Assembly: GCA_964036315.1 (NCBI GenBank)
Contig: OZ038517.1
Coordinates: forward strand, 51,776,455 to 51,840,454
From: Acanthosepion esculentum
Lineage: Eukaryota; Mollusca; Cephalopoda; Sepiida; Sepiidae
Direction: 5' to 3'
DNA length: 64,000 nt
A program made the position numbers and the translations under genes. Of this stretch, positions 45,955 through 56,993 are shown piece by piece. The number at the start of each line of letters is the position of its first letter. The first letter of the stretch is position 1. The notes under the pieces are model-generated. The model worked only from the letters and a program-made list of their open reading frames with translations, ran no database searches and was not told the DNA's origin.

Positions 45955-46165
45955 AAGAGCATGGTCAAAACACTTGTGGGCTTCCAGGAACTACTTATGT
46001 CGACTATTCAACAACGGAAACGGGTCTGGGTCGGATATGCGATCAGTCACGACAGTCTGATCAAAACCGTTATGAAAATCACAGCAAGAGAGGGACGGAG
46101 ATGCAGCCGACATTTCAAGAAATGGGTTGACAGCATCAGTAACTGGACAGGCTTCGTTTTCCCAT
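45955..46165 (+). pseudogene. LINE C-terminal fragment
   Basis: QQRKRVWVGYAISHDSLIKT then KKWVDSISNWTG resemble the post-RT end (WxGHV.R...LIK...GKR..GRP...W.DNI..WTG) of RTE-like elements. No RT is retained. Confidence 0.6.
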
Positions 46166-46249
46166 GTCTTCTCTCTGCACACAGGACCGCGCCTCTTCGG
46201 CGCTCGTCTCTCCCTGGTGTCTCCTAATGTGCTGACGATACGCCACTAG

Positions 46250-46590
46250 GGATATCAGTGTTCAAGCCTTTTCCAAGCGTCCTCGGAATTTCGAACCGAA
46301 ACCTTTATGTCCATCCCTTGCGGTAGATTTTCATTCCGCTGCCTAAAGAAGGGGGGGGTCAATTCTAACTCGTTAATTCGCTTGTGCACCTCATACTTGT
46401 GTAATGCTAGTTTTGCAGACAATCCGTCGTAAGCTTGATTGTGTGCCACATAATTGTGACCCATTTTGCAAAAATAAATTTCGCTTAGTCAATAACATTT
46501 GTGCCGCTCGGTATGGGGTAATGGTTAACAAACTAGTCGGAGCTTTATAACTAAATAGCGATTTAGATCCTCACTAGGTGTCCCATATTT
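46250..46590. other. Spacer with tRNA-like trace
   Basis: 46505-46590 contains ggggtaatggttaacaaact and may be another SINE head. The rest is not recognised. Confidence 0.4.
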
Positions 46591-47055
46591 GTGGCTTAAT
46601 GCCAAAGCTTAGCGGCACGGGTTGAGGAATCGGAGAGCCGCGGTTCGAATTCCCGTCGAATCCATTACATTCACTTACGTGCTAATACCCTTGGGAAAGG
46701 TATGAATCCTCCTCTTCTCTCCCCGGCTATGGTTAAATAGCAGGACAGACTGGGTTCTATAGCCTTGGATGGCAACTGGTCTACCGCCTAAAGGAATAGC
46801 AACGTACTGAAGGAAAAAAATCTGCCTCGTCAGTCATGTATCGAAAGATACATGATCGCCTAAGCGTGTATCACACATGGCACATAACTGACTGATTTTC
46901 CAGTCGAATACATTACATTCACTTACGTGCTTGGGAAAGGTATGAATCCTTTTCTTCTCCCCCTAGCTATGGGTAAATACCAGGACAGACCGTGTTCTAT
47001 AGCCTTGGATGGCAACTGTTCTACAGCAGAAAGAAATGGCAACCTAAAGATCGTC
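46591..47055 (+). mobile_element. tRNA-derived SINE, one full and one truncated copy
   Basis: Head: ttaatgccaaagcttagcgg and ggttcgaattcccgtcga; body: tatagccttggatggcaact, gatacatgatcgcctaagcg. The body restarts at about 46903 (tccagtcgaatacattacat) and runs to about 47050, giving a partial second copy in the same direction. Confidence 0.75.
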
Positions 47056-47129
47056 AAAGATTTGCTGTTTATAAATAGTAATTCGGACTTTGCTAACCAG
47101 ACACTTTCTCAATAATATTTTCTTTAGTT

Positions 47130-47453
47130 TCTTGTAAATATTTTGTATTCATTTGTATATACTCATTGGGGTTAATTTTTAAAATTATTATTTTATTCCC
47201 CTCCCCCCACAGACATTGAATTGTACATATGGGGACTAGTCAGTATTTTCATAGAGACAGTGAGGTATTATGGTGGTTGTAGTAAGAACGGTACGGATGA
47301 ATGTGGTGTTTTGGTGTAAGGAATATTGTTCGTACGATTGGGTCAATGTTTGCGGCTAGCTAAGTTATAGTTAAGACAGATGAAGACCGTCCTTTTTCCC
47401 CCAACCCCCCCTTTGGCCTTGTGCCACATTTCTGTACATTATACAGAATAAAT
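47130..47453 (+). mobile_element. Tx1-like LINE 3' end, 5'-truncated
   Basis: Shares the ggccttgtgccaca-tttctgta tail and the preceding gtattatggtgg- and gggtc-containing phrases with 29.5-29.8 kb. A tRNA-derived SINE begins right at its end. Confidence 0.65.
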
Positions 47454-47454
47454 A

Positions 47455-47655
47455 TCACTTTCTCAATAGCTGAGTGGTATAGCACGTCAGATCAATTAAC
47501 AGTTCTGTATAGGACTCAGGTTCGATTCCTGTTGAAGAACACATATTTTCCACGAAATTTCTCGAACATACAGGCCGTCCAATCCAATTAATGCCATTTA
47601 TTTTTAAAAATAATTTACTTAAATAAATTGTATGTATTAAAATAACTTCTTTTTT
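47455..47655 (+). mobile_element. tRNA-derived SINE
   Basis: Head: tagctgagtggtatagca (A box) and ggttcgattcctgttgaag (B box), then a tail (ctcgaacatacaggccgtcc) related to the 20.1 and 49.8 kb family. Confidence 0.8.
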
Positions 47656-47773
47656 TTTAAGCATTTCACCCCAAGCAAGGCGGGGTGCCACTAGTACGCA
47701 GGGACTTACAGAGTGGGAGCGAGAGTAAAGAGGTGTTATGGAGGAAAGGATGAAGAGAAGGACAGGGAATAGG

Positions 47774-48100
47774 TCAGGGCACCTGGAGATGTCGATTGAC
47801 ATTACATTTGAATAGTTGGAGATTATAGCTATCAGGGAAACAAGTAATAGGAAGGGAATTCCACAGACGGGCGGTGCGAGACATGAAGCTATTGGAGTAG
47901 AAGAGACGGCCACATTTAACCGTTTCGACAGTGAAAGGGTGAAACCGTGATGCCAGCCTAGTAGCACGCTTAAATTCATGCATTTTGAGAACCAGCGAAA
48001 GTAGCTCGTCGGAGCAGTTACCGTGAAAGTATTTGTAAAAAAGACAGAGGGAGGTGACGGCACGTCTGTGAAGGCGAGATGCCAGATCAGGACCAACCAC
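47774..48100 (-). pseudogene. LINE C-terminal domain
   Basis: SLCLFYKYFHGNCSDELLSL and SRTARLWNSLPITCFPDSYN mark the conserved end of this LINE family; the same block identifies the scraps at 10.8, 11.9 and 50.4 kb. Confidence 0.8.
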
Positions 48101-48222
48101 ATTGCTTACTGTCTCTGGATCTTGTCGAGGACCTTAAGGTGAACAGCGGGAGCACCAGACCATATCTGGCAGCAGTATTCCATGCGAGGGCGAATGTTTG
48201 ATTTGTAGATTTGAAGGATGGA

Positions 48223-48579
48223 CTAAGGTGAGAAAAAAAATTTTGACGGCAGGGATGGTTCCCCGTGGTGAGTGATAGAGAGCAGTTTTGTTTTAGAGGC
48301 ATTAAAGTTAACCAGCCAATTCCTGCCCCAGTCTACAACCGATTGGAGGTCCTTTTCGAGACTAACGGCCAGGTTAGTTTTGTCAGCGATACCAGATTTG
48401 TTTTTGAGGCAGGAGTAAATAGTAGTGGCGTCCGCATAGATGCCTGCCTGGGAACTGATGACATCGGGGAGGTCATTAATGAAGATAAGGAACAGAGTAG
48501 GGCCTAGGATAGAGCCTTGGGAAACACCTGCGTTCGTGGGAAAGGAACTGTAGAAGAATCCGTTAAGGACGACCTTCAT
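48223..48579 (-). pseudogene. LINE RT, motifs B and C
   Basis: AGVSQGSILGPTLFLIFINDLP is motif B. Motif C reads YADA in place of YADD, so a catalytic Asp is lost. WGRNWLVNFNASKTKLLS follows. Confidence 0.82.
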
Positions 48580-48597
48580 TACACGGTTTGACAGGAA

Positions 48598-49149
48598 TCA
48601 TCGTATTAAATCAAATAATCGACCTGAAATTCTGTATCCCTTAAGCTTACGAAGGAGGCTGGCATGCCAGACCCTATCAAACGTTTTAGAGATATCTGGA
48701 GCCACGGCACGAGCTTCTACGTTACTGTGGAGTGCTCGGTAAACAATTTCAGTTATGGCCGTGAGCACATCAGCTGCAGAACGGGCAAAGCGAAAATCAT
48801 ATTGCTTATCAGAGAGCTGATCATGGGATATAAGATGCTTAACCACTTCGGCGTTGATTAAAGCCTCAAAGACTTTGCCGAAGAGTGGTAGGAGGCTGAT
48901 GGGACGGTAGTTAGATGGGTTAGTTAGATGAGTCAGAAGGGTCTTAAAGACAGGTACAATAGATGAGGATTTCCAACAGGCTGGGAAGCAAGATTTATTG
49001 AGGCAGTAGTTATATAATTTGGAGAGGGCAGGAGCCAGTTCAGGAGCACATTTCTTCAGAAGAGTGGCTGGTATCCCATCGCCACCGCTAGCCTTATGAG
49101 AGTTTAATTTTGAGATGATGTCCAATACCAACGATGGGGTTATGTGCAA
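48598..49149 (-). pseudogene. LINE RT, fingers and motif A
   Basis: Contains SHKASGGDGIPATLLKKCAP, NYRPISLLPLFGKVFEALI and ISKTFDRVWH (Asp of motif A retained in APDISKTFD). Continues in frame past a TGA at 48598-48600 into the next piece. Confidence 0.82.
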
Positions 49150-49155
49150 CTCGCT

Positions 49156-49431
49156 CTATAGAGCCCCGGTTCTAAGGGGGACATCGGGAGCGGGTACACT
49201 GGAAGAGTCCAGCGTTGAGTTGGAAGAGAATTTCCGGGCAAAGCACTCAGCCTTATCAGCTGAGGAGGTCAGGACCTCAAATTGGTTGAACAAAGGAGGT
49301 ATTGAAGGTTTACTGTTGTTAAGTACACTCTTGCAGAGCCACGAATAATCCTTGGAGCCGAATTTGCGAGATGCAATACGTTGTTTCATTCTATCAGCAA
49401 ATAGTGACTTTGTTTCATTGAGGACACGCAC
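49156..49431 (-). pseudogene. LINE linker before RT
   Basis: Reads SKDYSWLCKSVLNNSKPSIP and SADKAECFARKFSSNSTL, typical of the stretch between endonuclease and RT in Jockey/CR1 elements. Ends at an in-frame TAG. Confidence 0.7.
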
Positions 49432-49589
49432 TGGTTACGGGCTGAGACGAAGAGACGTCTGTTGCGATCTGACATGTCAAGACGATATAGGCAGAAGAAG
49501 TGATTTCTATGGGCAATGGCAGCTGAGCAAGCAGCGGACAACCAAGGGGGAGGAGCGCCTTTTTACCTTATATTTCTTCAACAGAAAAT

Positions 49590-49856
49590 ATATTAAATAA
49601 TTGTCGAACTTAATCCATTTCATAATATACAGATATGTGTGTTTTAAGATATTTTTATGTTTATACATTCTTTTTATAGATATAAATATTTAAGTAAAAG
49701 CTCTGTTTATAATAAACAGTATTAAACAACATTTACCGGCCTGAATGTCCGAGAAATTGTCATAGAAAATATTCGTCCTCCGCCAGGAATCGAACCTGTA
49801 TCCTATACGGAACCGTCATATAACCTGACGTGCCTTAACCGATTGGGCCACAGAGG
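49590..49856 (-). mobile_element. tRNA-derived SINE (left of inverted pair)
   Basis: Reverse strand has ggttcgattcctggcgga and a tRNA-like A box; the tail matches the 20.0-20.2 kb copy. Confidence 0.8.
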
Positions 49857-49934
49857 ATCGTTCGGTTAGCAAGGTCGATTTTACTGCTCTTAAACTACAA
49901 TCTTCCATGATTCTCTCACGTACATTCATATCTG

Positions 49935-50155
49935 CTCATATATGCTATATGACCGTTCCGTATAGAATACAGGTTCTATTCCTGTCGGAGAACGAATATT
50001 TTCTATGAAAATTTCTCGGACATTCAGGCCGGTAAATGTTTAATATTGTTTATTATAAACAGAGCATTTGCTTGAATAATTGTATCTATAGAAAGAATGT
50101 ATAAACATAAAAATGTCTTAAAATAATTGTCGGACTTTTTCCATTTCATAATATA
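49935..50155 (+). mobile_element. tRNA-derived SINE (right of inverted pair)
   Basis: B box ggttctattcctgtcggaga followed by the same tail as the left copy, now on the plus strand. The two tails point outward, separated by about 80 bp; the A box part is weak here. Confidence 0.75.
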
Positions 50156-50257
50156 TGTGGGTGTGACAAATATTACTATCCATTATTCAATCGAAAACCT
50201 GAAATACACTAAAAGATTACTTATGAACAACTTAGAATTTTAACCAGTATGTTTTGT

Positions 50258-50626
50258 CAGCATTTCATCCCAAGGAAGGCGGGAATGTCACTAGTACGCG
50301 AGGGGCTACAGAGGGTAACGGAAAAGGTTGATATGGGGGTAGGTTAAGGAAATGATAAAAATAGAAACGGGGGAAGATAAAAAGAACGGGGAACGATGCA
50401 ACAGAAGATATCGATTGACATCAGATATAAATCTTTGAAGATTATAATTATCAGGGAAGCAAGTAAGAGGAAGGGAGTTCCGCTGTCGGGAAGCGCGAGA
50501 GAAGAATCTGTTGGAGAAAAAGAGGCGGTTACATTTAACTGTTTCGACGGTAAAAGGGTGGGAACAAGATACCAATCTAGTACCACGCTTAAATTCTTGT
50601 GGTCGGAGCAGATGAAAAAGAGACAT
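50258..50626 (-). pseudogene. CR1/Jockey-like LINE 3' end fragment
   Basis: Minus frame includes FKRGTRLVSCSHPFTVETVK and FFSRASRQRNSLPLTCF, matching the C-terminus at 47.8 kb, then the 3' end ccaaggaaggcggg. It abuts a LINE-derived tandem array on the other strand. Confidence 0.78.
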
Positions 50627-51290
50627 GAAGTAAACAAAAACAAAGAAAAGAGTTCTGAACTGTTACGTAATATCAGTTCTCCTATATGGCAGTGAATGCT
50701 AGACAATCTCCTCACGGATGAAGAAGAGACTTAAAGCCACAGAAACAAAGAAAAGAGTACTGGACTGTTACGTAATATCAGTCCTCCTATATGGCAGTGA
50801 ATGCTGGACAATCTCCTCACAGATGAAGAAAAGATTTGAAGCCACAGAAATAAAGAAAAGAGTTCTGAACTGTTATGTAATATCAGTCCTCCTATGTGGC
50901 AGTGAATGCTGGACAATCTCCACACAGATAAAGGAGAGACTTGAAGCAACAGAAACAAAGAATAGAGTTCTGAACTGTTATGTAATATCAGTCCTCCTAT
51001 ATGGCAGCGAATGCTGGACAATCTCCTCACGGATGAAGAAGAGACCTGAAGCAACAGAAACAAAGAAAAGAGTACTGAACTGTTACGTAATATCAGTCCT
51101 CCTATATGGCAGTGAATGCTGGACAATCTCCTCACGGATGAAGAAGAGACTTGAAGCAACAGAAACAAAGAAAAGAATACTGAACTGTTACGTAATATCA
51201 GTCCTCCTATATGACAGTGAATGCTGGACAATCTCCTCACGGATGAAGAAGAGACTTAAAGCGACTGAAATGCCGTGCTACAGAATGATA
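50609..51290 (+). repeat. 105-bp tandem array grown from an RTE-like LINE ORF
   Basis: Six near-complete units plus a partial one. Each unit codes for 35 residues (KKRVLNCYVISVLLYGSECW is the core) and keeps the reading frame, so 195 codons stay open (50718-51305). This block occurs once in normal RTE-like RT proteins, just after the palm. The first unit (50609) has frame damage; the last (51240) runs into the natural continuation (ATEMPCYRMILRKP). Confidence 0.92.
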
Positions 51291-51625
51291 CTGAGAAAAC
51301 CATGAACCGAATACGCGGGCAACGACAAACTTCTATAATGGAAAGAAAAAGATAACTTGCATACTTAATATCAGGAAAAGTTAGCTGAAATTTCTAAGGC
51401 ACATAACGAGGAAAGACGGCTTGGAAAATTCGATACTCAAAAGACCGATTATAGGCAAGAGGGACAGATGAAAACAAAGTATAAACTACCGATCGAGCAA
51501 ATGGATGTCGGGTGAAGGTGTAGGTGAGACAGTAAAAAGGCAGCATTTATTAAGAGCTACAAAGGGCAGGAAATTGTGGAGAGCCATGATCGCCCACGCC
51601 CTGAAAGGACACGGCAAATAGAAGA
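51290..51625 (+). pseudogene. RTE-like LINE C-terminus and 3' end
   Basis: Frames with damage read LKFLRHITRKDGLEN, then GRKLWRAMIAHALKGHGK and a stop near 51620: the usual end of the element whose internal block forms the upstream array. Confidence 0.75.
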
Positions 51626-51869
51626 AGGAAATGAACGTTAGTAATGGAGTAGCTTAAGCTTTAGTTCAATTTGAGTGCAGTTGCTTGGAAAGGAATTACT
51701 TTTCTTTTTCATTTTTGAAATCCTGTCCTTCCACGCAGCAGTGACTCGTCGCTTGAATTATTTCAGCAAATAACTTAGAAGAAATAGAGCGAAATGAACA
51801 GACACGCCCGGCGAAGTAAGATGAACACTGGGCGACAGCCAATGAAATTGTTGCAAATAAAATACAAGG

Positions 51870-52655
51870 TAATACCGTATATATTTGAGCACAGTGCGAG
51901 ATTTTATGATTAGCTTTTTTTTACTCAAAAAAATAGGAGGTCGCCCTCCACACAGGCAATTTTTTTAGAAGAAGTTAAAAATCATGCAGTTTCGGTGACT
52001 TGTAGCAGCATACGCTGGTACAATATATACTCGAGTATAGTGAGAGTTTTATCATCAGTTTTTTTTTTAATTAAGAGCGCATTATACACAGGAAATTTTT
52101 TAGAAGCGGTTGAAAAACATGCAGTTTCGGTGACCTGTAGCAGTATAAATTGGTACAGTATATATTCGAGTATAGTGCGAGTTTTTATTATCAGTTTTTT
52201 TATAAAAAGTAGGGGGGCGCACTATACATAGATAATTTTTTGAAGAGATAAAAATCATGCAGTTTCGGTGACCTGTAGCATAATAAACTAATACAGTATA
52301 TACTCGAGCATAGTGCGATTTTTTATGATCAGTTTTTTACAAAAAGTAGCGGGGCGCATTATACAAAGCTAATTTTTTAAAGAGATAAAAAATAATGCAG
52401 TTTCTGTGACCTGAAGCAGTATAAACTGATACAGTATATACTCGAGTATAGTGCAAGTTTTGTGATCAGTTTTTACAAAAAAGTAGTGGGCGCATTATAC
52501 ACAGTTAATTTTTTGAAGAGATTAAAAATAATGCAGTGTGACCTGAAGTAGTATAAACTGATTGTCTACTCGAGTATAGTGCGAGTTTTATGAACGGTTT
52601 TTTATAATAAGTAGGGGGCGCATTATAGATATGTAATTTTTTGAAGAGATTAAAA
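51870..52655. repeat. About 135-bp minisatellite, six units
   Basis: The tcgagtatagtg-type mark occurs at 52031, 52166, 52304, 52442 and 52570 (spacings 128-138), with a weaker unit near 51886. Units also share gcagtttcggtgacctgtag and gcgcattata. A Helitron copy follows directly. Confidence 0.85.
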
Positions 52656-52660
52656 TTAAA

Positions 52661-52718
52661 ATGTCTGTTCGTGTGTGTGTGTGTGTGTGTTCGTGTGTGT
52701 GTGCGTATGTGTGTGTGT

Positions 52719-52756
<38 letters not shown>

Positions 52757-53446
52757 TTGTGTGTAACGAATGCACGGCCCCAATTTTCGACGGATTTGCA
52801 CCAAAATTTACATGCACATGCTCCAAGTTAGCAAGAAGGCCAAGACTGACTTTGCATTTCCCAACTGCCATCGATAGTGGAAATAATCGAGTTTTTCATG
52901 CTTCTACGGCAGTTTTCATGTAGTTTGCGGCCATTTTCTACTGGCCAGAGTGAGAGCCTATAGCTGACTGCCACGAATAGGCAGGAAGATTCTATTGGCC
53001 AGCGTGAGAGCCAACAGCTGACTGACACAAGTGGGAAAAATTTAAATCTGCATGCTACTTTACTTCAGTTGGCTCATTTGCTTGCTTAAACTGAACGTTG
53101 ATTCTGATTCCGCAGAACTGGGTTGGGTGTGAAAAAGTATTTGTTGTTAACATTCTTTTTTTCATTCGGTTTTTCCAGTTACGAGTCCTTTTTTAAAGCT
53201 GATCGTTTTGTGTTGATTTTGTTTAGTTCTTTTTTCGTAACAGATTTAATGTTTAGTATAGAGCTTAGAAAAAATTCGCAGTGTGAGATAGGCAAGAAGT
53301 AAGGCATGTAGCAACATCAGCACGGCAAAGGGCACTCCTTTAAAGGCAAGGAAGGGAAAAAATATTTTAAGTTAATTGATAGCGATTGCTGTATGAGTCG
53401 TACGATTTTTGAATCAAGCACAAGCAACGCCGGGCCATACTGCTAG
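52661..53446 (+). mobile_element. Non-autonomous Helitron, second copy
   Basis: From the TG run (about 52674-52755) onward it matches the 31.8-kb copy (cgaatgcacggcc, atttgcacca, ccatcgatagtggaaataat) and ends gctag at 53446. The 3' hairpin is damaged (cacaagcaacgccggg). It holds about 95 bp (53194-53288) that the other copy lacks, and lacks the other's internal duplication. The 5' terminus is not recognisable. Confidence 0.75.
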
Positions 53447-53449
53447 TAA

Positions 53450-53950
53450 TAAATAAAAGGGATTTGTGGAGAGATATGACCGTCCACGTCCTGAAGGGAG
53501 ATGACTACCAACTAAATCAAAAATACTATTTAACCCATAGCTGGGGAGAGGAAAAGAGACGGATTTATGACTTTTCCCAAAGGTGCGAAAATGAACGCAA
53601 TAGATGTTCTCAGAATTTGATCTCTGTTCATCGATTCCACTTTCAACAGTTTTGTTAAAAATTCTATAAAATGGAAGTGGTGAAGAGCTATGATCGCCCA
53701 AGTCCTGAGGTATTATTTTCGCAGCATGACATGAGGGACGAAAAATAGGCAGAGCCAAATATATCCGATTTCAAAACTTCACTTTTCCAAGTTGAATGCT
53801 TGAACCCCGTTCGTCGATTCCACTTTCCACAGTTTTGTTAAACATTCTATAAAATGGAAGTGGTGGAGATCCATGATCGCCCAACTTCTGAAGGGATACG
53901 GCGGTTTGCTCCCGGTATAAGTTCTGGATTATTCTAACATCCTTTCGAAA
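53450..53950 (+). repeat. LINE 3'-end-derived repeat, three units
   Basis: At about 53458, 53672 and 53851 the plus strand reads LWRDMTVHVLKGD, RAMIAQVLR and KWKWWRSMIAQLLKGYG, each a version of the last coding block of the RTE-like LINE. Units are 180-215 bp apart. Confidence 0.7.
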
Positions 53951-54430
53951 TGGATCGAGTTTTCCTAGAAGTTCAAATAGGTCCTTGAGTCTGTTACTTT
54001 GCTTCTATTTCTATCGTTTCCACTCGTTAAGGGCGGAAAATAGGCAGAGAAAAAATATATCCGGTTTCTTGACTTCACCTTTCCAAGCTGAATACTTGTG
54101 GCTTGTCAGAAATTTTATTTCAATTTTTCCCATTCCATACAGAAGAAAAAGGAAGGAAAAAACATATTGACAAACGTATTTAAATTTAGATTTTTTTTTC
54201 AGCTGAACAAAAAAAGTCTTTCAAGGTCAATATTCCGTTTTCTGTTCGTATAATATTTACGAGCAATATCCGTGAAATTTACACGTTTTTCTATTTAAAT
54301 TTTATTTGTTAATCATTTACTTGGAACTAATTTCAATTCATTTTTTCCTACTTAATATAAAAAAAAGAAAAGAAAGAAATAACATATTGGCAAACGTATT
54401 TAAATTAAGCTTTTTTATCAGAAAAACATG
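53951..54430. repeat. AT-rich spacer with a tandem duplication
   Basis: 54155-54195 (acatattgacaaacgtattt aaatt...) resembles 54378-54418 (acatattggcaaacgtattt aaatt...), about 223 bp apart. No gene. Confidence 0.55.
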
Positions 54431-54439
54431 AATTTCCTA

Positions 54440-55030
54440 TTTATATTATTCGGACTGTTATCCTCATCTTCATTAGCATATTCACAACGTTTCGGCTGTT
54501 GTACGCCCCGGCCTTCTTCGGGTGATTGGATCTCTGAAATGAGGTCTTATGATTATTTGCATTATTTACATTATTCAGGCTGTTATCCTCATCTTCATTA
54601 TCATATTCACAACGTTTCAGCTGTTGTACGCCACGGCCTTCTTCAGGTGATTGGATCTCTGAAATGAGGGTCTTATGATTACTTGCATTATTTACATTCT
54701 TCGGACTGTTATCCTCATCTTCATTAGCATATTCACAACGTTTCGGCTGTTGTACACCCCGGCCTTCTTCAGGTGATTGGATCTCTGAAATGAGGTCTTA
54801 TGATTACTAGCATTATTTACATTATTCGGACTGTTATCCTCATCTTCATTGCCATATTCACAACGTTTCAGACGTTGTACGCTCCGGCCTTCTTCCGGTG
54901 CTTGGATCTCTGAAATGAGGTCTTATGATTACTAGCATTATTTACATTATTCGGACAGTTATCCTCATCTTCCTTGCCATATTCACAACGTTTCAGACGT
55001 TGTACGCTCCGGCCTTCTTCAGGTGCTTGG
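54440..55030. repeat. 125-bp minisatellite, five units
   Basis: Units marked by caacgtttcggctgttgtacg at about 54484, 54609, 54736, 54861 and 54986 (spacings 125-127). Each ends with ccggccttcttcagg and a ctgaaatgaggtcttatgat phrase. Confidence 0.92.
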
Positions 55031-55350
55031 AATTTCGAAACGAACTCAAGGACATTTGGCTCAGGGGGTAAAACGTTGGTTAGATCCAGTGACTAGACCC
55101 AAAGAGTTGTGAGTTCAGTACCAGGCCACAGCAGTCGTAAACCAAAAACTTGGAGAGTTGAGTCAAAAGGGAAATAACTGAGATGCCCAAAAGAGGCATG
55201 GCACGTGGAACTAGAACAATCTACCCCGGTGTACGAAATAAAGGGTTAGGTTCGAAATCCCAATCATCTGAAGTAGGCCGGAGCGTACAACAACCGAAAC
55301 GTTGTGAATATGGCAATGGAGATGAGGATAACAGTCCGAATACTATAAAA
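55031..55350. repeat. Inverted partner of the 56.4-56.7 kb flank
   Basis: Includes gcatggcacgtggaactagaacaatct and ggccggagcgtacaacaacc in reverse relation to 56455-56510 and to the arrays. So the two arrays face each other through inverted flanks. Confidence 0.65.
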
Positions 55351-55372
55351 TCAACTAATCATAATAACTCAC

Positions 55373-55375
<3 letters not shown>

Positions 55376-55430
<55 letters not shown>

Positions 55431-55545
55431 TATATAAAAATAATATATATATATATATAAAAATATATATAAAAATAATATATATTTATATATATATATA
55501 TAAAAATATATATAAAAATAATATATATATAAAAATATATATAAA

Positions 55546-55604
<59 letters not shown>
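55376..55604. repeat. TA microsatellite with ATATAAAAATA insertions
   Basis: TA runs with regularly repeated aaaaatatatataaaaataa phrases. Open frames are spurious. Confidence 0.95.
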
Positions 55605-55607
<3 letters not shown>

Positions 55608-55739
55608 CAAGGTTAGTAAACACCTTAGACATTTAAAAATCTACCCTTTGTCCTTGCATTGAATATTGCTGCCATATCAGGTCCATTGCTCCTACTATGT
55701 ATGTCGAGATTCTCGACAAAATCCGAAGAAGTGTCTGAA

Positions 55740-56440
55740 AATGTTTACGCTATTTACATCTTCGAACTGCTGTCCTCATCTCTATTGTCATATTCACGAC
55801 GTTTCGGCCGTTGTACGCTCCAGCCTTCTTCAGAGGGAAGCTACATCGCAGCGGTGGGAAAGTGGCTGAAGCCGAGATGCCAGATCAGGATTGATAACAT
55901 TACAAACTCTTCAACATATGTCTGTATTTCTGACATGAGATATTGAAATTATTTAATCTATTTACATAGTTCGAACTGTTTTCCTCATCTTTATTGTTAT
56001 ATTTACGACGTTTCAGACATTGTACGCTCCGGCCTTCTTCAGAATCTGTCTATATTTCTGAGATGAGGCATTGTAACTAATTACACTATTTATACTGTTC
56101 GGACTGTTGTCATAATCTTTATTGGCATATTCACGACGTTTCGGTCGTTGTACTCTCCGGCCTTCTTCAATATCTGTCTATATATCTGAGATGAGGTATT
56201 GTAACTATTTGCACTATTTACATCGTTCGGGCTGCTGTCCTCATCTTTATTGCCATATTCCCGACGTTTCGGCCGTTGTACGCCCCGGCCTTCTTCAATA
56301 TCTGTCTATATTTCCGAGATGAGGTATTGTAACTATTTACACTAGTTACATCGTTCGGTCTGTTGTCCTCATCTTTATTGCTATATTCACGACGTTTCGG
56401 CCGTTGTACGCCCCGGCCTTCTTCACGTGATATACGTTGG
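55740..56440. repeat. 128-bp minisatellite, five units
   Basis: Unit marks (cgacgtttcggccgttgtac) at about 55797, 56006, 56134, 56262 and 56390. The last four are exactly 128 bp apart; the first gap of 209 bp holds an inserted block. Related to the 54.4-55.0 kb array in the same direction. Confidence 0.92.
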
Positions 56441-56806
56441 AATTTCGAACCGCACCATTTATTTAGTCTACGGCGGTAAATTGTTCTAATTCCACGTGCC
56501 ATGCCTTTTCTGGATATCCCAGTTGCCAGTTAATTCCCTTCAGTAACTAAACCCTCTATGATTTGGGGGTTTATCTCTACTGTGGCAAGGTACTGAACTC
56601 ACAACTCTTTGGATTACTTCAACCACTGCTTTTATCTACTTGGTCATGTGTCCTTGGGAACAAGCGTTGGTTGAAGTAATGCAGAAGTGACTTTACCCAA
56701 AGAGATGTAAGTTCAATACCTGACCACAGCAGAGGTAAAAAAAAAACTTAAAAAAAACTTGGAAATTTCAATTGTCATTGGGAAATAACTGAAAACTGAG
56801 AAACAG
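56441..56806. repeat. Flank repeat, inverted copy
   Basis: tctaattccacgtgccatgcc and aactcacaactctttgg pair with the 55.1-55.2 kb flank in the opposite direction. About 56690-56760 is again a copy of the first orientation (gagttcaataccaggccaca-like). Confidence 0.55.
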
Positions 56807-56993
56807 TTACTTCGGTAATCGTACGGGAACCGATGTTTCAACATGATATGGCCGTAAGCACAGTACACCCCCTGCACATCCAAGCTTACAGCACCTGTTA
56901 TTTCCAACCGGTCACCCATCTAGGTACTGACCACGCTCGACGTTGATCAATGATCTTGCGGGAACTGGTGTTTCAACGTGATATGGCCGTAAA
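56807..56993 (-). pseudogene. 5S rRNA-derived sequences
   Basis: Reverse complement of 56884-56993 follows 5S rRNA order: ggccatatcacgttgaaaca at the start, gtcgagcgtggtcagtacct and gatgggtgaccgg in the middle, ggtgctgtaagctt at the end, with damage. 56807-56865 is a further 5' half. Probably SINE3-type or 5S pseudogenes. Confidence 0.75.

Larger units (their letters stand above)
47655..49435 (-). mobile_element. CR1/Jockey-like LINE, 5'-truncated
   Basis: On the minus strand it runs from the linker before RT, through RT, to the C-terminal domain and the 3' end (ccaagcaaggcgg region). The frame from 49431 to 48223 is continuous apart from two stops (49156-49158 and 48598-48600); then one frameshift leads to 48100-47774. 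The endonuclease is absent. Confidence 0.83.
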
